From the NCBI RefSeq assembly GCF_031458235.1, contig NZ_JAVDYB010000001.1, positions 5,070,001-5,134,000 on the forward strand: a stretch of 64,000 nucleotides of DNA. Reading direction: 5' to 3'. The translations under genes and the position numbers were made by a program. The notes beneath the pieces were generated by a model, which was not told the origin of the DNA, ran no database searches, and saw only the letters and a program-made list of their open reading frames with translations. This document shows positions 53,238 through 63,649 of this stretch, piece by piece. Each line of letters begins with the position of its first letter. The first letter of the stretch is position 1. The stretch comes from Catenuloplanes atrovinosus. GTDB taxonomy: Bacteria > Actinomycetota > Actinomycetes > Mycobacteriales > Micromonosporaceae.

Positions 53238-53331
53238 ACAAGTGAGAGTAGCCTCCGGAACGACATCGCGCCGCCCCGTGGACGATCCGGACGCCCCCAC
53301 GCGCGTCGGGGACGCCCGGATCACCCGCCGC

Positions 53332-56300
53332 TTACCAGGTCAGACCGTGGCCGTACGGATAGAGCGGATTGCCGTAGGTGGACGGCACCGGCCGCCCGGC
53401 ATCGATGTGCGCCCGGATCTCCGCCCGCTGCGCGTCCGTGGCGCCGAGGTCGAACGGCAGGTCCCAGGCCTCGCGCGCGTCCGCCTGCACGTCCTGCCCG
53501 CCCGGCCGCAGCACCTGGTCGAGCGTGCGCGGCAGCTGCCACGGCAGCTTCCCGGTGGGTTTGAAGTCACCGAAGACCAGGCTCGCGAGCGCGGGCCCGA
53601 CCTCCTCACCGGCCCGGAAGTTGACCACGACGGCGTCCGCGATCTCGTGCCACTCACTGATCACGTACGGCCGGGCCATGGTCAGCAGCACCACCACGGG
53701 TACGCCGCGCGCCTTCCAGCTCCGGATCAGCTCGAGCTGGTCCGCGGGCAGGTACGGCTGGGTCTGCGGCCAGCTCGTCGCGTGCGTGTAGTACGGCTCC
53801 CCCACCGAGACGATCGCCAGGTTCGGCGCGGGATGGGTGTCCCGGTGCACGTTCACCCCGGCGGCCCGGCCGCGTGCGGCCAGCGCGTCGAACGTGGACA
53901 GTGAGCCGTACTCCTGGTGGAAGTAGCTGGTCCAGATGCAGCACGACCCGGTGTCCGCCGCGCGCGGCCCGGTCACCACCACGTTCGCGCCGGCCGGCAG
54001 CCGCAGCGGCAGCACGCCGTTGTTGCGCAGCACGGTCAGCGACCCGCGCGCGGCCTGGTTGGCCAGCGCCGCGTCGGCCGGCGTGTGCACCCGGTAGATG
54101 CCGTTGACCGGGTCGCCGTACGGGTTCTCGAAGAGTCCGAGCTGGAACTTCAGCCGCAGCACGCGCCGGACCGCGTCGTCGATCCGGGCGGCCGGCACCT
54201 GGGACAGGAACGTGCCGATGGAGAAGCCGGCCGCGCCCGGGTCCGCGCCGCCCATCACGTCGGATCCGGCCCTCGCCGCGCCGACCCAGGAGCCGGACGG
54301 CAGCCAGTCCGTGGTGATCAGGCCGGTGAAGCCCAGGTTGTTGCGCAGGTAGGCGAGGATCGGGGCGCTGTCGCCGGCGCCCGGGCCGCCCGGGTCCAGG
54401 AACGAGCTGCCCGCGTACCCCGGCATGATGTTGACGGCGCCGGCCTCCATCGCGGCCCGGAACGGGATCATGTGGTACTTGATCGTCACGCCGTCGTAGA
54501 CGATCAGCTGCTCGCCGCCCGCGCCCTCGCCCGGCCAGTGCTTGACCGTGGCCAGCACGGACGACGGGTTCAGCTCCGGACCGCCCTGCAACCCGGCGAC
54601 CAGCGCGCGGACCTGCGCGGCCGCCACGTACGCGTCCTCGCCGTTGCCCTCCTGGATGCGCGGGTAGAGCGCCTTCGTGCCGACCTCGGCCAGCGGCCCG
54701 AGCACGCCGCGGGTGCCCAGCTCGACCTGCTCCCGCCGCTGCATGTCACCGAGCTTGTACTGCAGCTGGTAGTCGCGGCCGGCCGCCAGTGCGCTCTGCG
54801 ACGGATACGTCGTCTTGAAGCCGTGGATGGTGTCGCCGGCCGAGACGAACGGGATGCCGAGCCGCGTGCCGGTGGAGGCCAGCAGCTCGCGGTGCAGGTC
54901 CGGCGCCTCGGACGGGCCGAAGTGCCACCCCGAGCGGGGGTACGCCTGCGCGTTGTAGAACATCTGGTACGCCTTCTCCTCGGCCGTCATGCGGCCGAGC
55001 AGGTCGTTCACGCGCGCCTCGACCGGGCGGCGCCAGTCCTCGTAGACGTCGATCGCGCCGCTGCGGTTCGCGTCCCGCGCCCCGTTGATCACCGGTACGC
55101 CGTCCGCGATCGGGGTGAGCGTGGGCCGGTAGAGCCCGAACGTGCGGATCTGCGAGGTGGTCGAGCCGGCCGTCACGTACCAGCGGTAGGTCCATCGGTC
55201 CGGCAGGTCCCAGGTGGGCGTGTAGCTGGTGCCGCTCACCTCCGCGACCCGGGTGTAGACGTCGAGCAGGCTGCCGGACGCGGTGAAGTCGTAGTCGGTC
55301 CGGCTGACGTTGATCCACAACTGGTAGCGGGTGGCGCCGGCGACCGCGGCCCAGGAGAAGGCCGGCCGCCGGGTGTCCGTGATCAGTGCCTGGTCGGCCG
55401 GTGCGGTCAGCGCGAACTGGCCGGTGGTCGCGGGCGGCCGGGTCGGCCCGGACAGCAGCGGCGGCGCGCTGCCGGACGCGTCGACCGTGCCGAGCACCTG
55501 GAGTTCCCACAGCGAGTAGCCGTAGCCGGTGGCCCGCGCGGTGCCGGTCAGCCGCAGGTAGCGGCCGGTGCCGGAGACGGCCAGCGTCTCCACGCCGCCA
55601 CGACCGGTGGTGGTGCTGTAGATCGTGGTCCAGGTGGCGGCGTCGTTCGACACCTCGATGCGGTATCCGGTGCCGTACGCGGATTCCCAGTTCAGCACCA
55701 CGCCGGTGATGGTGGCGGTGCCCTGGAGGTCGACGCGGATCCACTGGTTGTCCGCGTGCTCGCTGGACCAGCGGGTGGTGGTGCGGCCGTCCAGCGCGGC
55801 GCCGGGCGCGTTGCCGCCCTCGTAGGAGGAGGCCGCGACCGGCTTGAACGCCGCGATGTTGGCGCCGCCGCCGGAAGTCGTGGTGCTGCCGTAGACCTCG
55901 AACTCCCACAGCGAGTACCCGTAGCCGGTGGCCCGCTCGGTGCCGAGCATCCGGACGTACCGCCCGGTGCCGTTGATCGTGATCGTCTGGACCCCGCCGG
56001 TGCCGGTGGCGGACGTGTGCACGGTGGTCCAGGTGTTGCCGTCGGGCGAGGTCTGGAGCTGGAAGGCGCGCGCGTAGGCCGCCTCCCAGGTGAGCACGAC
56101 GCGGTCCAGCGTCGCGGTGGCGCCGAGGTCGACGCGCAACCACTGCGGGTCGGCGAACGCGCTGGCCCAGCGCGTGCCGGCGTCGCCGTCGACGGCCGCG
56201 GCGGCGGGCGTGCCCTCCCCCTCGACGGACGAGGCGAGCGCGGGCTTGCCACGGGAGAGCAGGACGGGGGCGGCCTCGGCGGGTGTGGCCACGAGCAGGC

Positions 56301-56346
56301 CGGCGAGCAGCAGCAACGCCGCCGCCAGTCTTCGTTTCATGGACAT
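53332..56346 (-). CDS. secreted GH3 beta-glucosidase-type enzyme with two F5/8C domains
   Basis: The 1004-residue protein starts at ATG 56346, six bases after GGAG, and has a signal peptide (residues 1-26, ending AEA). Two F5/8 type C (discoidin) carbohydrate-binding domains occupy about 30-155 and 165-300; both end in YGYSLWEFEVYG-type strands. A fibronectin-like domain (about 320-420) comes next. The glycoside hydrolase family 3 catalytic barrel and C-domain (about 430-1004) contain KHWPGEGAGGEQ and the nucleophile Asp in GLITTDWLPSG. It should release glucose or a related sugar from plant polysaccharide. A palindromic LacI-type operator lies about 30 bases upstream. Confidence 0.93.
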   Translation of the reverse strand: MSMKRRLAAALLLLAGLLVATPAEAAPVLLSRGKPALASSVEGEGTPAAAAVDGDAGTRWASAFADPQWLRVDLGATATLDRVVLTWEAAYARAFQLQTSPDGNTWTTVHTSATGTGGVQTITINGTGRYVRMLGTERATGYGYSLWEFEVYGSTTTSGGGANIAAFKPVAASSYEGGNAPGAALDGRTTTRWSSEHADNQWIRVDLQGTATITGVVLNWESAYGTGYRIEVSNDAATWTTIYSTTTGRGGVETLAVSGTGRYLRLTGTARATGYGYSLWELQVLGTVDASGSAPPLLSGPTRPPATTGQFALTAPADQALITDTRRPAFSWAAVAGATRYQLWINVSRTDYDFTASGSLLDVYTRVAEVSGTSYTPTWDLPDRWTYRWYVTAGSTTSQIRTFGLYRPTLTPIADGVPVINGARDANRSGAIDVYEDWRRPVEARVNDLLGRMTAEEKAYQMFYNAQAYPRSGWHFGPSEAPDLHRELLASTGTRLGIPFVSAGDTIHGFKTTYPSQSALAAGRDYQLQYKLGDMQRREQVELGTRGVLGPLAEVGTKALYPRIQEGNGEDAYVAAAQVRALVAGLQGGPELNPSSVLATVKHWPGEGAGGEQLIVYDGVTIKYHMIPFRAAMEAGAVNIMPGYAGSSFLDPGGPGAGDSAPILAYLRNNLGFTGLITTDWLPSGSWVGAARAGSDVMGGADPGAAGFSIGTFLSQVPAARIDDAVRRVLRLKFQLGLFENPYGDPVNGIYRVHTPADAALANQAARGSLTVLRNNGVLPLRLPAGANVVVTGPRAADTGSCCIWTSYFHQEYGSLSTFDALAARGRAAGVNVHRDTHPAPNLAIVSVGEPYYTHATSWPQTQPYLPADQLELIRSWKARGVPVVVLLTMARPYVISEWHEIADAVVVNFRAGEEVGPALASLVFGDFKPTGKLPWQLPRTLDQVLRPGGQDVQADAREAWDLPFDLGATDAQRAEIRAHIDAGRPVPSTYGNPLYPYGHGLTW

Positions 56347-56375
56347 GAGGACTCCAAGAGCGGGGACGGATCCGG

Positions 56376-56387
56376 GAGAGCGCTCTC
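56376..56387. promoter_or_regulatory. palindromic LacI-family (CebR-like) operator
   Basis: GAGAGCGCTCTC is a perfect 12-bp palindrome 30 bases upstream of the GH3 start codon. It shares the central GAGCGCTC with the CebR operator of Streptomyces (TGGGAGCGCTCCCA). Repression by a cellobiose-type LacI regulator, relieved by sugar, is a reasonable inference. Confidence 0.65.
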
Positions 56388-56510
56388 TAACGCTGAGCCT
56401 GATCGATGAACGTCGGTCCGTCAACCCCGATGGTCGCGCTCCGTGGAGCAGAAGAGAACTTCTCGCATCGTGGTAGCGTCCGCAACCATCGAGCGGAAGG
56501 AACTCCTCAC

Positions 56511-57209
56511 GTGAAGTCGCTGGTCGGCAAGTCCGCCGCGGTGGCCGTGCTCATCGCCGGCGTCGGTGGCGGCGTCTATCTCCACCGGGACCGCGCGCAG
56601 GCCGAGGACTCCGCCGCCGCGCAGGCCGCCTGGGAGGCGAACCGCGCCGAGGAGCTCTACCTCAAGGAGCGCCACGGGGAGTACACGGAGCTTCGCGCCG
56701 CGCTGCACGACTCCGAGCGCGAGGCCGCCAAGCGCGCCGCCGCGATGGCCGAGGAGCAGGCGAAGCGCGCCCGCGCCGCGAACGACGCGGTCAGCCGCCG
56801 GAAGGCGGAGGCCGAGGCCGAGGAGGCCGCCGCCCAGGCCGAGCGCGACCGGGCCAACGCGGCGATCAAGCCGTACGACGGCCCGGTCCCGTCCTCCTGC
56901 TCGTCCTACTCCGGCCACCGCAAGACCGGCTGCTCCGTGATGGTCGGCCAGGGCTTCGACGTCTCCGAGTTCGGCTGCCTCGACACGCTCTGGACGCGGG
57001 AGAGCGGCTGGAACCCGAAGGCGGACAACCCGACCTCGGAGGCGTACGGCATCGCGCAGGCGAACCCGGGCAGCAAGATGGCGTCGGTCGCGGACGACTG
57101 GCAGACCAACCCGGTCACCCAGGTCATCTGGGGCCTGGGGTACATCAAGGGCCGCTACGGCACGCCGTGCGCGGCCCTCGAGCACTCCAACGCCGCCGGC
57201 TGGTACTAG
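56511..57209 (+). CDS. membrane-anchored coiled-coil protein with lytic-transglycosylase-like domain
   Basis: The 232-residue protein starts at GTG 56511 after AAGGA. An N-terminal signal or anchor (SAAVAVLIAGVGGGVYL) is followed by about 90 residues of charged coiled coil (EAAKRAAAMAEEQAKRARAA). The C-terminal domain resembles transglycosylase-SLT-like domains (LDTLWTRESGWNPKADNP, EAYGIAQANPGSKM, WGLGYIKGRYGTPCAALEH). The catalytic Glu would be in TRESGWN. Four cysteines may form disulfides. It probably cleaves peptidoglycan strands. Confidence 0.88.
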   Translation: MKSLVGKSAAVAVLIAGVGGGVYLHRDRAQAEDSAAAQAAWEANRAEELYLKERHGEYTELRAALHDSEREAAKRAAAMAEEQAKRARAANDAVSRRKAEAEAEEAAAQAERDRANAAIKPYDGPVPSSCSSYSGHRKTGCSVMVGQGFDVSEFGCLDTLWTRESGWNPKADNPTSEAYGIAQANPGSKMASVADDWQTNPVTQVIWGLGYIKGRYGTPCAALEHSNAAGWY

Positions 57210-57371
57210 GGCGAGTCTGGCGGATCTTCGCCGGCCTGCGGCGTGGCCCAGGCGCCGCCTGGCCGCACGTCGCGGAAGCCCACATACAACACCGGTATGC
57301 GGACTTCCGCGCCGCACACCCAGACGACACCTGGACCTCGCCTCGGCTCGACGAGATCCACCAGACACGCC

Positions 57372-58751
57372 CTATGCGATCCGCGCCAGGTTCGCCGACG
57401 CGGGCGCGAGCCGCTTAGCGATCGAGATCGCGGAGACGAGCGCGCTGTCCTGGCTGGCCACGTCCACGGTGTGCGCGCCGGCGAACCACAGGCGCTCGGT
57501 GCCCTGGTAGCCGGCGAGCGCGGCCTGGGCGGGCGCGAGGTCCGGCGTCTCCAGCGCGTGCAGGTAGTCGAACGTCGCGATGGTCTCGGCCGGCAGCTGC
57601 GCGCGGTGCGACACCCAGCTCTTGAACACGGAGACGTCCCGGAACGCGCCGTACCACATGGACGGCTCGCAGTACGGCCCGTCGGTGAGCACGTTGAAGC
57701 CGGACCAGTCCTGGCGGTTGACCGGCATGTACGCCGGGTCGGCGTGGATGGCGACCCGCGCCGGGATGTAGCGGAACCGGTTGTACGTGGACACCAGGCC
57801 GGACGTGCCGGCGAGCTGCCCCACGAGCGGCCCGGCCGCGTACGGCGGCTGCGCGAACACCACGTGGTCGGCCACGTGCGTGCGCCCGGCGCTGTCCGTG
57901 ACGTGATAGACCTCGCCCTGCCGGGACAGCCCGGTCGCGGCCGAGTTCACGTGCGTGGTGACCGTGCTCAGCCCGGTGCTCAGCGCGGCCACCACGGCGC
58001 GCAGCCCGTCCACCGCGTTGTGGTAGTCGTACGGCGCGAGGAAGCCGTCGCCGAGACCGCGGATGACGAACGCGAGCACGGAGAACGCGGACATCTCCTT
58101 GACCTGCGGCACGGAGAAGCCGAACATCGCGCCGCAGAGCGGGAAGAGCAGGTCGTCGCGGACCCACTGCATCACCGGCAGCGAGTTGATGAAGTCCTCG
58201 GCGCTGGTGGTCCGGTCGCCGCTCTCCAGCAGTTGCGTGCCGCGGTCGGTGAACGACGCCATGGACACCAGCGCGCCCCAGTACAGCGGGTCGAACAGCG
58301 GCCACACCCGGTTGCTGTCCGGCGAGACCAGCACCGGGCGGGTCACGCCGCGCTTGCTCACGGTCAGGTTCATCGGCGCGGGCACGGTCGGCACGTGCAG
58401 CACCTCGGTCAGCAGCTTCCAGTACGTCGGGTGGCTCTTCGGCCCGAAGTACTGCGCGCCCGCGTCGACGGCGATGTGCGCGCCGCCGATGGTGACGTCG
58501 ATCGACCGCGCGTGGCCGCCCAGTTCGGCGCCGGCCTCCAGCAGCACGACGTCGTGCTGGCCGTCGAGCAGCCAGGCCATCGACACGCCGGCCACGCCGC
58601 CGCCGATCACGACCACGCGCTGCCGGGCGGCGGCGACCCGGGCCTGGGCGGTTCCCGCGTGCGCGACGCCGGGCAGGGCGAGACCGGCGGCGCCGGCGGC
58701 CGCGGTCAGGCCGAGCACGGAACGCCGGGAGAGCTTCGATTGGTGGGGCAC
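57372..58751 (-). CDS. Tat-exported FAD-dependent amine-oxidase-like protein
   Basis: The 459-residue protein starts at GTG 58751, five bases after AGGAGG. A twin-arginine signal is present (SRRSVLGLTAAAGAAGLAL, cleavage near AHA). The dinucleotide-binding motif is VVVIGGGVAGVSMAWLLDGQ, followed by the GG-motif LLEAGAELGGHARS. The C-terminal FAD contact is RLWFAGAHTVDVASQDSAL. It belongs to the NAD(P)-binding amine-oxidase superfamily; the substrate is unknown. It would be folded with FAD in the cytoplasm and exported by Tat. Confidence 0.88.
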   Translation of the reverse strand: MPHQSKLSRRSVLGLTAAAGAAGLALPGVAHAGTAQARVAAARQRVVVIGGGVAGVSMAWLLDGQHDVVLLEAGAELGGHARSIDVTIGGAHIAVDAGAQYFGPKSHPTYWKLLTEVLHVPTVPAPMNLTVSKRGVTRPVLVSPDSNRVWPLFDPLYWGALVSMASFTDRGTQLLESGDRTTSAEDFINSLPVMQWVRDDLLFPLCGAMFGFSVPQVKEMSAFSVLAFVIRGLGDGFLAPYDYHNAVDGLRAVVAALSTGLSTVTTHVNSAATGLSRQGEVYHVTDSAGRTHVADHVVFAQPPYAAGPLVGQLAGTSGLVSTYNRFRYIPARVAIHADPAYMPVNRQDWSGFNVLTDGPYCEPSMWYGAFRDVSVFKSWVSHRAQLPAETIATFDYLHALETPDLAPAQAALAGYQGTERLWFAGAHTVDVASQDSALVSAISIAKRLAPASANLARIA

Positions 58752-58860
58752 GACAACCTCCTGAGAGCGAATGTCAGCATCGTCGGCGGTCGATGACGCT
58801 ACCGCAGAGATCGCTCTCAGGGGTGCCCTCCAGGACAAGCCCTCACGAACCGCCGCCGGA

Positions 58861-60495
58861 TCAGACCCGGAAGCGGCCGACCACCGTCTCCAGCTCGCTC
58901 ACCACCCGGTTCAGGTCCGCGACCGTCTCGCCGGCCTCCACCAGCGACTCCGTGGTGGCGCGGGCCGCGTCCGCCACGCCGTTGATGTTGTTGGCGATGT
59001 CCGACGTGCCGCCGGACGCGTCGCCGACGCTGCGGCTCATCTCGCCGGTGGTCGCGGTCTGCTCCTCCACCGCGGACGCGATGGTCAACTGGTAGTCGTT
59101 GATCCGCGCGATGATCCGGCTGATCTCGCCGATCGCCTCGACCGCGCTCTGCGTGTCCGCCTGGATCGCCTCGACCCGGCGGGAGATGTCCTCGGTCGCC
59201 TTCGCGGTCTCCTGCGCCAGGTCCTTGACCTCGCCGGCCACCACCGCGAAGCCCTTGCCCGCGTCGCCCGCGCGGGCCGCCTCGATCGTGGCGTTCAGCG
59301 CCAGCAGGTTCGTCTGCTCCGCGATCGAGGTGATCGTCTTGACCACGTTGCCGATCTCCGCGGACGACTCGCCCAGCTTCGCGATGGTGTCGTTGGTCTG
59401 GTTCGCCACGCCGACCGCCTCGGCCGCGACCTGGGCCGCGTCGTTCGCGTTCTGGCTGATCTCGCGGATCGAGGCGCCCATCTCCTCGGAGCCGGCCGCG
59501 ACCGTGGACACGTTCGCGGAGACCTCGCCGGCCGCGTTCGAGACCACGTCCGCCTGGCTGGCGGCCTCGGCCGCGCTGGACGCGATCCGCTCGGTGGACG
59601 CGGACAGCCGCCGGGCGCCGTCGGCCAGGGTGCGGGAACTCTCGGAGAGCGCGGAGATCGTCTCGCGCAGCCCCTCGCGGGCCTCGTTCGTGGCGATCGC
59701 CATCGCGCCGATCTCGTCCCGGCCGTGTACCTCCGCGGCCCGGGTCAGGTCTCCGGCGGCCATCGCGCGCAGCGCGTCGCCGACGCTCTGCACCTGCCGG
59801 GTGATCGCCCGCGCCACCAGCAGCGCGACGCCGAGCGCGGCGAGCAGGCCGAGCAGCACGGACGCGATCAGGATGGTCCGGGCGCTCTCATATGAGGCCT
59901 GCGAGTCCGCGGCCGCCCGGTCCGCGTCCGCCGACTCGACGGCCTGCATCCGGTTCAGGCCCTCCGTCATCGCCTGCTCGGCCTCGCCGTACGCCGCGGC
60001 CACGTCCGACGGCGGCGTGAAGCCGGCCGGCGCGGCCTCGCCGAAGTAGGTCACGTCCCGGAGGTTCCGGTAGTCATCCCGGCCGGCGCTGAACGCCTCC
60101 ACCGCCGCGGTGCGCTCCTCGCTGGCGTTCGTGCCGACGTTCAGCGCCTGGTACCGGCCCAAGGCGTCGTCGACCACCGTGTCCGCGGCTCTGGTCTCCT
60201 CGACCGCGGTGGGCTTCTGCGCCTCGGGGTAGAGCGAGTAGAGCATCATGGCGCGGTACATCGCGCCGATGCCCTGCCGGATCGTCGTGAGCTCGGCCAT
60301 GCCGGCGACCTGCTCGTTCTTCATGTCCTTTAGCTGGCTGCTGAGCGCGGACATGCGCTGCACGCTCAGCACCCCGACCAGGATCGTGATGACGATGACC
60401 ACGACGGACGAGGCCAAGATCTTGGTCCGCACGTTCGTGTCCGCCACCAGCCGGGTGAGGAGGTTACCCCGGCGCGGTTCCGCGACTTGACTCAT
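58861..60495 (-). CDS. methyl-accepting chemotaxis protein
   Basis: The 544-residue receptor has TM1 ([15 protein letters not shown]), a four-helix-bundle sensor domain (about 45-195), TM2 ([20 protein letters not shown]), a HAMP domain and the signalling hairpin. The conserved tip is [19 protein letters not shown] and [15 protein letters not shown]. It should signal to CheA/CheW encoded elsewhere. Its presence implies motility, consistent with an actinomycete making flagellated spores. Confidence 0.95.
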   Translation of the reverse strand: MSQVAEPRRGNLLTRLVADTNVRTKILASSVVVIVITILVGVLSVQRMSALSSQLKDMKNEQVAGMAELTTIRQGIGAMYRAMMLYSLYPEAQKPTAVEETRAADTVVDDALGRYQALNVGTNASEERTAAVEAFSAGRDDYRNLRDVTYFGEAAPAGFTPPSDVAAAYGEAEQAMTEGLNRMQAVESADADRAAADSQASYESARTILIASVLLGLLAALGVALLVARAITRQVQSVGDALRAMAAGDLTRAAEVHGRDEIGAMAIATNEAREGLRETISALSESSRTLADGARRLSASTERIASSAAEAASQADVVSNAAGEVSANVSTVAAGSEEMGASIREISQNANDAAQVAAEAVGVANQTNDTIAKLGESSAEIGNVVKTITSIAEQTNLLALNATIEAARAGDAGKGFAVVAGEVKDLAQETAKATEDISRRVEAIQADTQSAVEAIGEISRIIARINDYQLTIASAVEEQTATTGEMSRSVGDASGGTSDIANNINGVADAARATTESLVEAGETVADLNRVVSELETVVGRFRV

Positions 60496-60572
60496 CAGAC
60501 AGGCCCTTCGCCCGTGAACGACACAGCAAACGCCACATCGACCCGAAACCGGGCGGGTTTAGGGAAAGCGAT

Positions 60573-62075
60573 TCAGTCGTCGGTGGCGGCCGGACGGTTC
60601 CGGCCGAGGCGGCGGCGCAGCGCGACGGCGGGCGGGGCGAGCAGCGCCAGGATCGCCACGATCCAGAGCGTGACGGTGAGCGGCCCGGAGACGAGGATGG
60701 TCCAGTCGCCGTCGGAGAGCGCCAGCGCACGGCGCAGCTGCTGCTCCGCGAGCGGCGCCAGGATCAGGCCGACCACGGCGGGTGCGGCCGGGACGCCGGC
60801 GCGGCGCATGAGCAGCCCGACCAGGCCCAGCGCGACCAGGATGAGCAGGTCGGTGGTGGTGCCGCCGGCGGCGAACGTGCCGAGCGTGGCGAAGACCAGC
60901 ACGCCGGCGTAGATGCCGTACGCGGGGATGGTCAGCAGGCGCGCCCAGAGGCGTACCAGCGGAAGGTTGAGGACCAGCAGCATGACGTTGCCGATGTAGA
61001 GGCTGGCGATCAGCGCCCAGACCAGATCGCCGGATTCGGTGAACAGCTGCGGGCCGGGTTGCAGGCCGTAGGACTGGAACGCGGTGAGGATGACCGCAGC
61101 GGTCGCGGACGTGGGCAGGCCGATGGTCAGCAGCGGCACCAGCACGCCGGCCGCGGCCGCGTTGTTCGCCGCCTCCGGACCCGCCACGCCCTCGATCGCG
61201 CCGCGGCCGAACTCGTCCGAGCGCCGGGACAGCCGCTTCTCCAGCGCGTAGCTCAGGAACGTGGGGACGTCCGCGCCGCCGGCCGGCAGGCTGCCGATCG
61301 GGAAGCCGATCGCGGTGCCGCGCAGCCAGGCCGGCCAGGAGCGGCGCCAGTCCTCGCGGGACAGCACCGCGGGCCCGTCGACCGGCATGACCCGGCTGTC
61401 GCCGGTGCCCGCGATCAGGTGGCCGAACGCCTCGCCGAGCGCGAACAGCGCGACCACCACGATCACCACGTCGACGCCGTCCAGCAGCGCGGGCAGGCCG
61501 AAGTCGAGGCGCGGCTGTCCGGTGAGCGTGTCGATGCCGACCAGGCCGACGGCCGCGCCGATCAGCAGGCTCGCGGCCCCCTTGATCAGGTCCGGGCCGA
61601 GCAGCGCGCTGACGGTCACGAACGCCACCGCCATCAGTGCCACGTACTCCGGCGGGCCGAACCCGACCGCGATGTCCGCCACCAGCGGCGCCGCGGCGCT
61701 CAGCGCGATCGTGCCGATGGTGCCGGCCACGAAGCTGCCGATCGCGGCCGTGGCCAGCGCCGCGGCGCCCCGGCCGGCCCGGGCCATCCGGTTGCCCTCC
61801 AGCGCGGTCACCACGGACGCGCTCTCGCCGGGCGTGTTGAGCAGGATGGACGTGGTGGAGCCGCCGTACATGCCGCCGTAGTAGATGCCGGCGAAGAGGA
61901 TCAGCGCGGCGGCCGGGTCCAGCCGGAACGTGACCGGCAGCAGCAGCGCCACGGTCAGCGCCGGGCCGATGCCGGGCAGCACGCCGACCGCGGTGCCGAT
62001 GGTGACGCCGAGCAGCGCCCAGAGCAGGTTGACCGGCGTGAGCGCGTCCGCGAACCCGGTCAGCAGCGCGTCCAC
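60573..62075 (-). CDS. tctA: tripartite tricarboxylate transporter, large permease TctA
   Basis: The 500-residue protein has about 12 membrane helices and the TctA hallmarks [40 protein letters not shown] and [19 protein letters not shown]. It starts at GTG one base after the stop of TctB. With the other two subunits it imports citrate-like tricarboxylates driven by an ion gradient. Confidence 0.94.
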   Translation of the reverse strand: MDALLTGFADALTPVNLLWALLGVTIGTAVGVLPGIGPALTVALLLPVTFRLDPAAALILFAGIYYGGMYGGSTTSILLNTPGESASVVTALEGNRMARAGRGAAALATAAIGSFVAGTIGTIALSAAAPLVADIAVGFGPPEYVALMAVAFVTVSALLGPDLIKGAASLLIGAAVGLVGIDTLTGQPRLDFGLPALLDGVDVVIVVVALFALGEAFGHLIAGTGDSRVMPVDGPAVLSREDWRRSWPAWLRGTAIGFPIGSLPAGGADVPTFLSYALEKRLSRRSDEFGRGAIEGVAGPEAANNAAAAGVLVPLLTIGLPTSATAAVILTAFQSYGLQPGPQLFTESGDLVWALIASLYIGNVMLLVLNLPLVRLWARLLTIPAYGIYAGVLVFATLGTFAAGGTTTDLLILVALGLVGLLMRRAGVPAAPAVVGLILAPLAEQQLRRALALSDGDWTILVSGPLTVTLWIVAILALLAPPAVALRRRLGRNRPAATDD

Positions 62076-62076
62076 G

Positions 62077-62565
62077 TCAGAACCCCCACGGTCCGGCCGG
62101 CAGGATCAGCCCGATCAGGCCGTCGAAGATCAGGAACACGGTGCCGGCCAGCGCGAACCCGTAGGCCGCGGTCCGCGTCGGGTGCGGCGCGCCGAGCAGC
62201 CACGCCGCGGCCGTGAACAGCCCGGTCGCGCACAGCGTCCAGCCGGCGAACGGCAACAGCAGCGCGAACGCGATCAACGCGGCGATCAGTGCCGCCAGGC
62301 GGCCCAGTCGCGCCGAGCGTTCCCGAAGAGCCGACATGGTACGAAGGGCGCCGCGCGACCGCACGCAGAGAGCGACGCCGAGCGCGCCGAGCAGCGCGCC
62401 GACCAGTGCCGGGGCCGCCGCCGGACCCACCGGCCCGCCACCCCCGCGCAGCGTGGCGGCGTCGGCCAGCACCACCCCCGCACCGACGATCATGACGAGG
62501 CCGAGCAGCAGGCCCGCGCGCTCCTCGCCGGCCCGGTCCGGGGCCTCTTCCTCGGGTGCCGTCAT
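62077..62565 (-). CDS. tctB: tripartite tricarboxylate transporter, small permease TctB
   Basis: The 162-residue protein has four membrane helices ([69 protein letters not shown]). The start is ATG 62565, which overlaps the TctC stop by four bases (ATGA). The 41 residues upstream in the same frame are not part of it. Confidence 0.9.
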   Translation of the reverse strand: MTAPEEEAPDRAGEERAGLLLGLVMIVGAGVVLADAATLRGGGGPVGPAAAPALVGALLGALGVALCVRSRGALRTMSALRERSARLGRLAALIAALIAFALLLPFAGWTLCATGLFTAAAWLLGAPHPTRTAAYGFALAGTVFLIFDGLIGLILPAGPWGF

Positions 62566-63551
62566 GCCAGTCCCATCCTCGCCAGCACGTCCGCCACGCG
62601 CCGCTGCTCGTCCTCGAGGAACCGCTCGAACTCCGGTCCGGTGAGCGTGGCGTCGCCCCAGCCGCGGTCCTCCAGCGTCTGCCGCCACGCCGCACTCGCG
62701 GTCATGTCCGTGATCAGCTTCTCCAGCGCGGCCTCGTCCTCCGGGCTGATCCCGTCCGGCGCCACCACGCCGCGCCAGTTGGACAACTCCACGTCCACGC
62801 CGGCCTCGCGCAGCGTGGGCACGTCCGGCAGCGACGGCAGCCGCTGCGCGCTGGAGACCGCGAGCGGCCGGACCGTACCGGCCTTGATCTGGGACATCAT
62901 CTCGGAGACGCCGGAGACGCCCGCGGTGGCGCGGCCGGAGAGCAGCGTGGCCAGCGCCTCGCCGCCGCCGGAGTGGGCCACGTAGTTGACCCGGGCCGGG
63001 TCCGCGCCGATCGCGCCCGCGATCAGGCCGGTCAGGATCTGCTCGACGCCGCCGGCCGAGCCGCCGCTGAACGAGACGGACGGCAGGTCGGCCCGCATCC
63101 GGTCGGTCAGCTCCGCCAGGCTCCGGATCGGCGAGTCCGCGGGCACCACCAGCACCTCGTAGTCGGTGGTGAGCCGGGCCAGCGGCGTGGTCCGGTCCAG
63201 CCGCACCGGCGCGTCGTCGCTCTCGATCGCACCCACCATGACCAGGCCGAACACCATGACCTGGGTCGGATCGCCGTCGTACCGGGCGAACTGGCTGAGC
63301 CCGATCGTGCCGCCCGCGCCGGCCACGTTGTAGACCTCGGTGCGGCCGGCCGTCTCGCGCAGCGCGGCCTGCATCTCGCGCGCGGTCTGGTCCCAGCCGC
63401 CGCCGGGCGCGGCCGGCGCCATCAGCCGTAGCTGACGGCCGTGCAGGAACCCGGCGTCGGCCTGCTCGCCCCGGCCGGCCAGCGTGGTCGCGACCAGCAG
63501 GACCGCGACCAGCGCGGCCGCCGCGTACGGCATCGTGCTCCGCCAGCGCAT
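62562..63551 (-). CDS. tctC: tripartite tricarboxylate transporter, substrate-binding protein TctC
   Basis: The 329-residue protein has a signal or anchor (YAAAALVAVLLVATTLAG) and the Bug/TctC fold: LRLMAPAAPGGGWDQTAREM, VYNVAGAGGTIGLSQFARY, and GSAGGVEQILTGLIAGAIG. It starts at ATG 63551 after GAGG. It captures the tricarboxylate outside the membrane. It is the first gene of the tctCBA operon, divergent from a tricarballylate dehydrogenase gene by 98 bases. Confidence 0.93.
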   Translation of the reverse strand: MRWRSTMPYAAAALVAVLLVATTLAGRGEQADAGFLHGRQLRLMAPAAPGGGWDQTAREMQAALRETAGRTEVYNVAGAGGTIGLSQFARYDGDPTQVMVFGLVMVGAIESDDAPVRLDRTTPLARLTTDYEVLVVPADSPIRSLAELTDRMRADLPSVSFSGGSAGGVEQILTGLIAGAIGADPARVNYVAHSGGGEALATLLSGRATAGVSGVSEMMSQIKAGTVRPLAVSSAQRLPSLPDVPTLREAGVDVELSNWRGVVAPDGISPEDEAALEKLITDMTASAAWRQTLEDRGWGDATLTGPEFERFLEDEQRRVADVLARMGLA

Positions 63552-63649
63552 CCCGGCCTCACCGCCCCTCAGCGTGGACTCAACGGCCGCTCCCTGTATA
63601 CATTCAGCCGGTTGGATCTTCAAGCTTCTCAATGTTGCCGGAGGGACGC

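Noticed and set aside
57210-57371. Possible short gene between the transglycosylase and the Tat flavoprotein
   Set aside because: Only 162 bases between convergent genes; the short plus frame has no domain or ribosome site.
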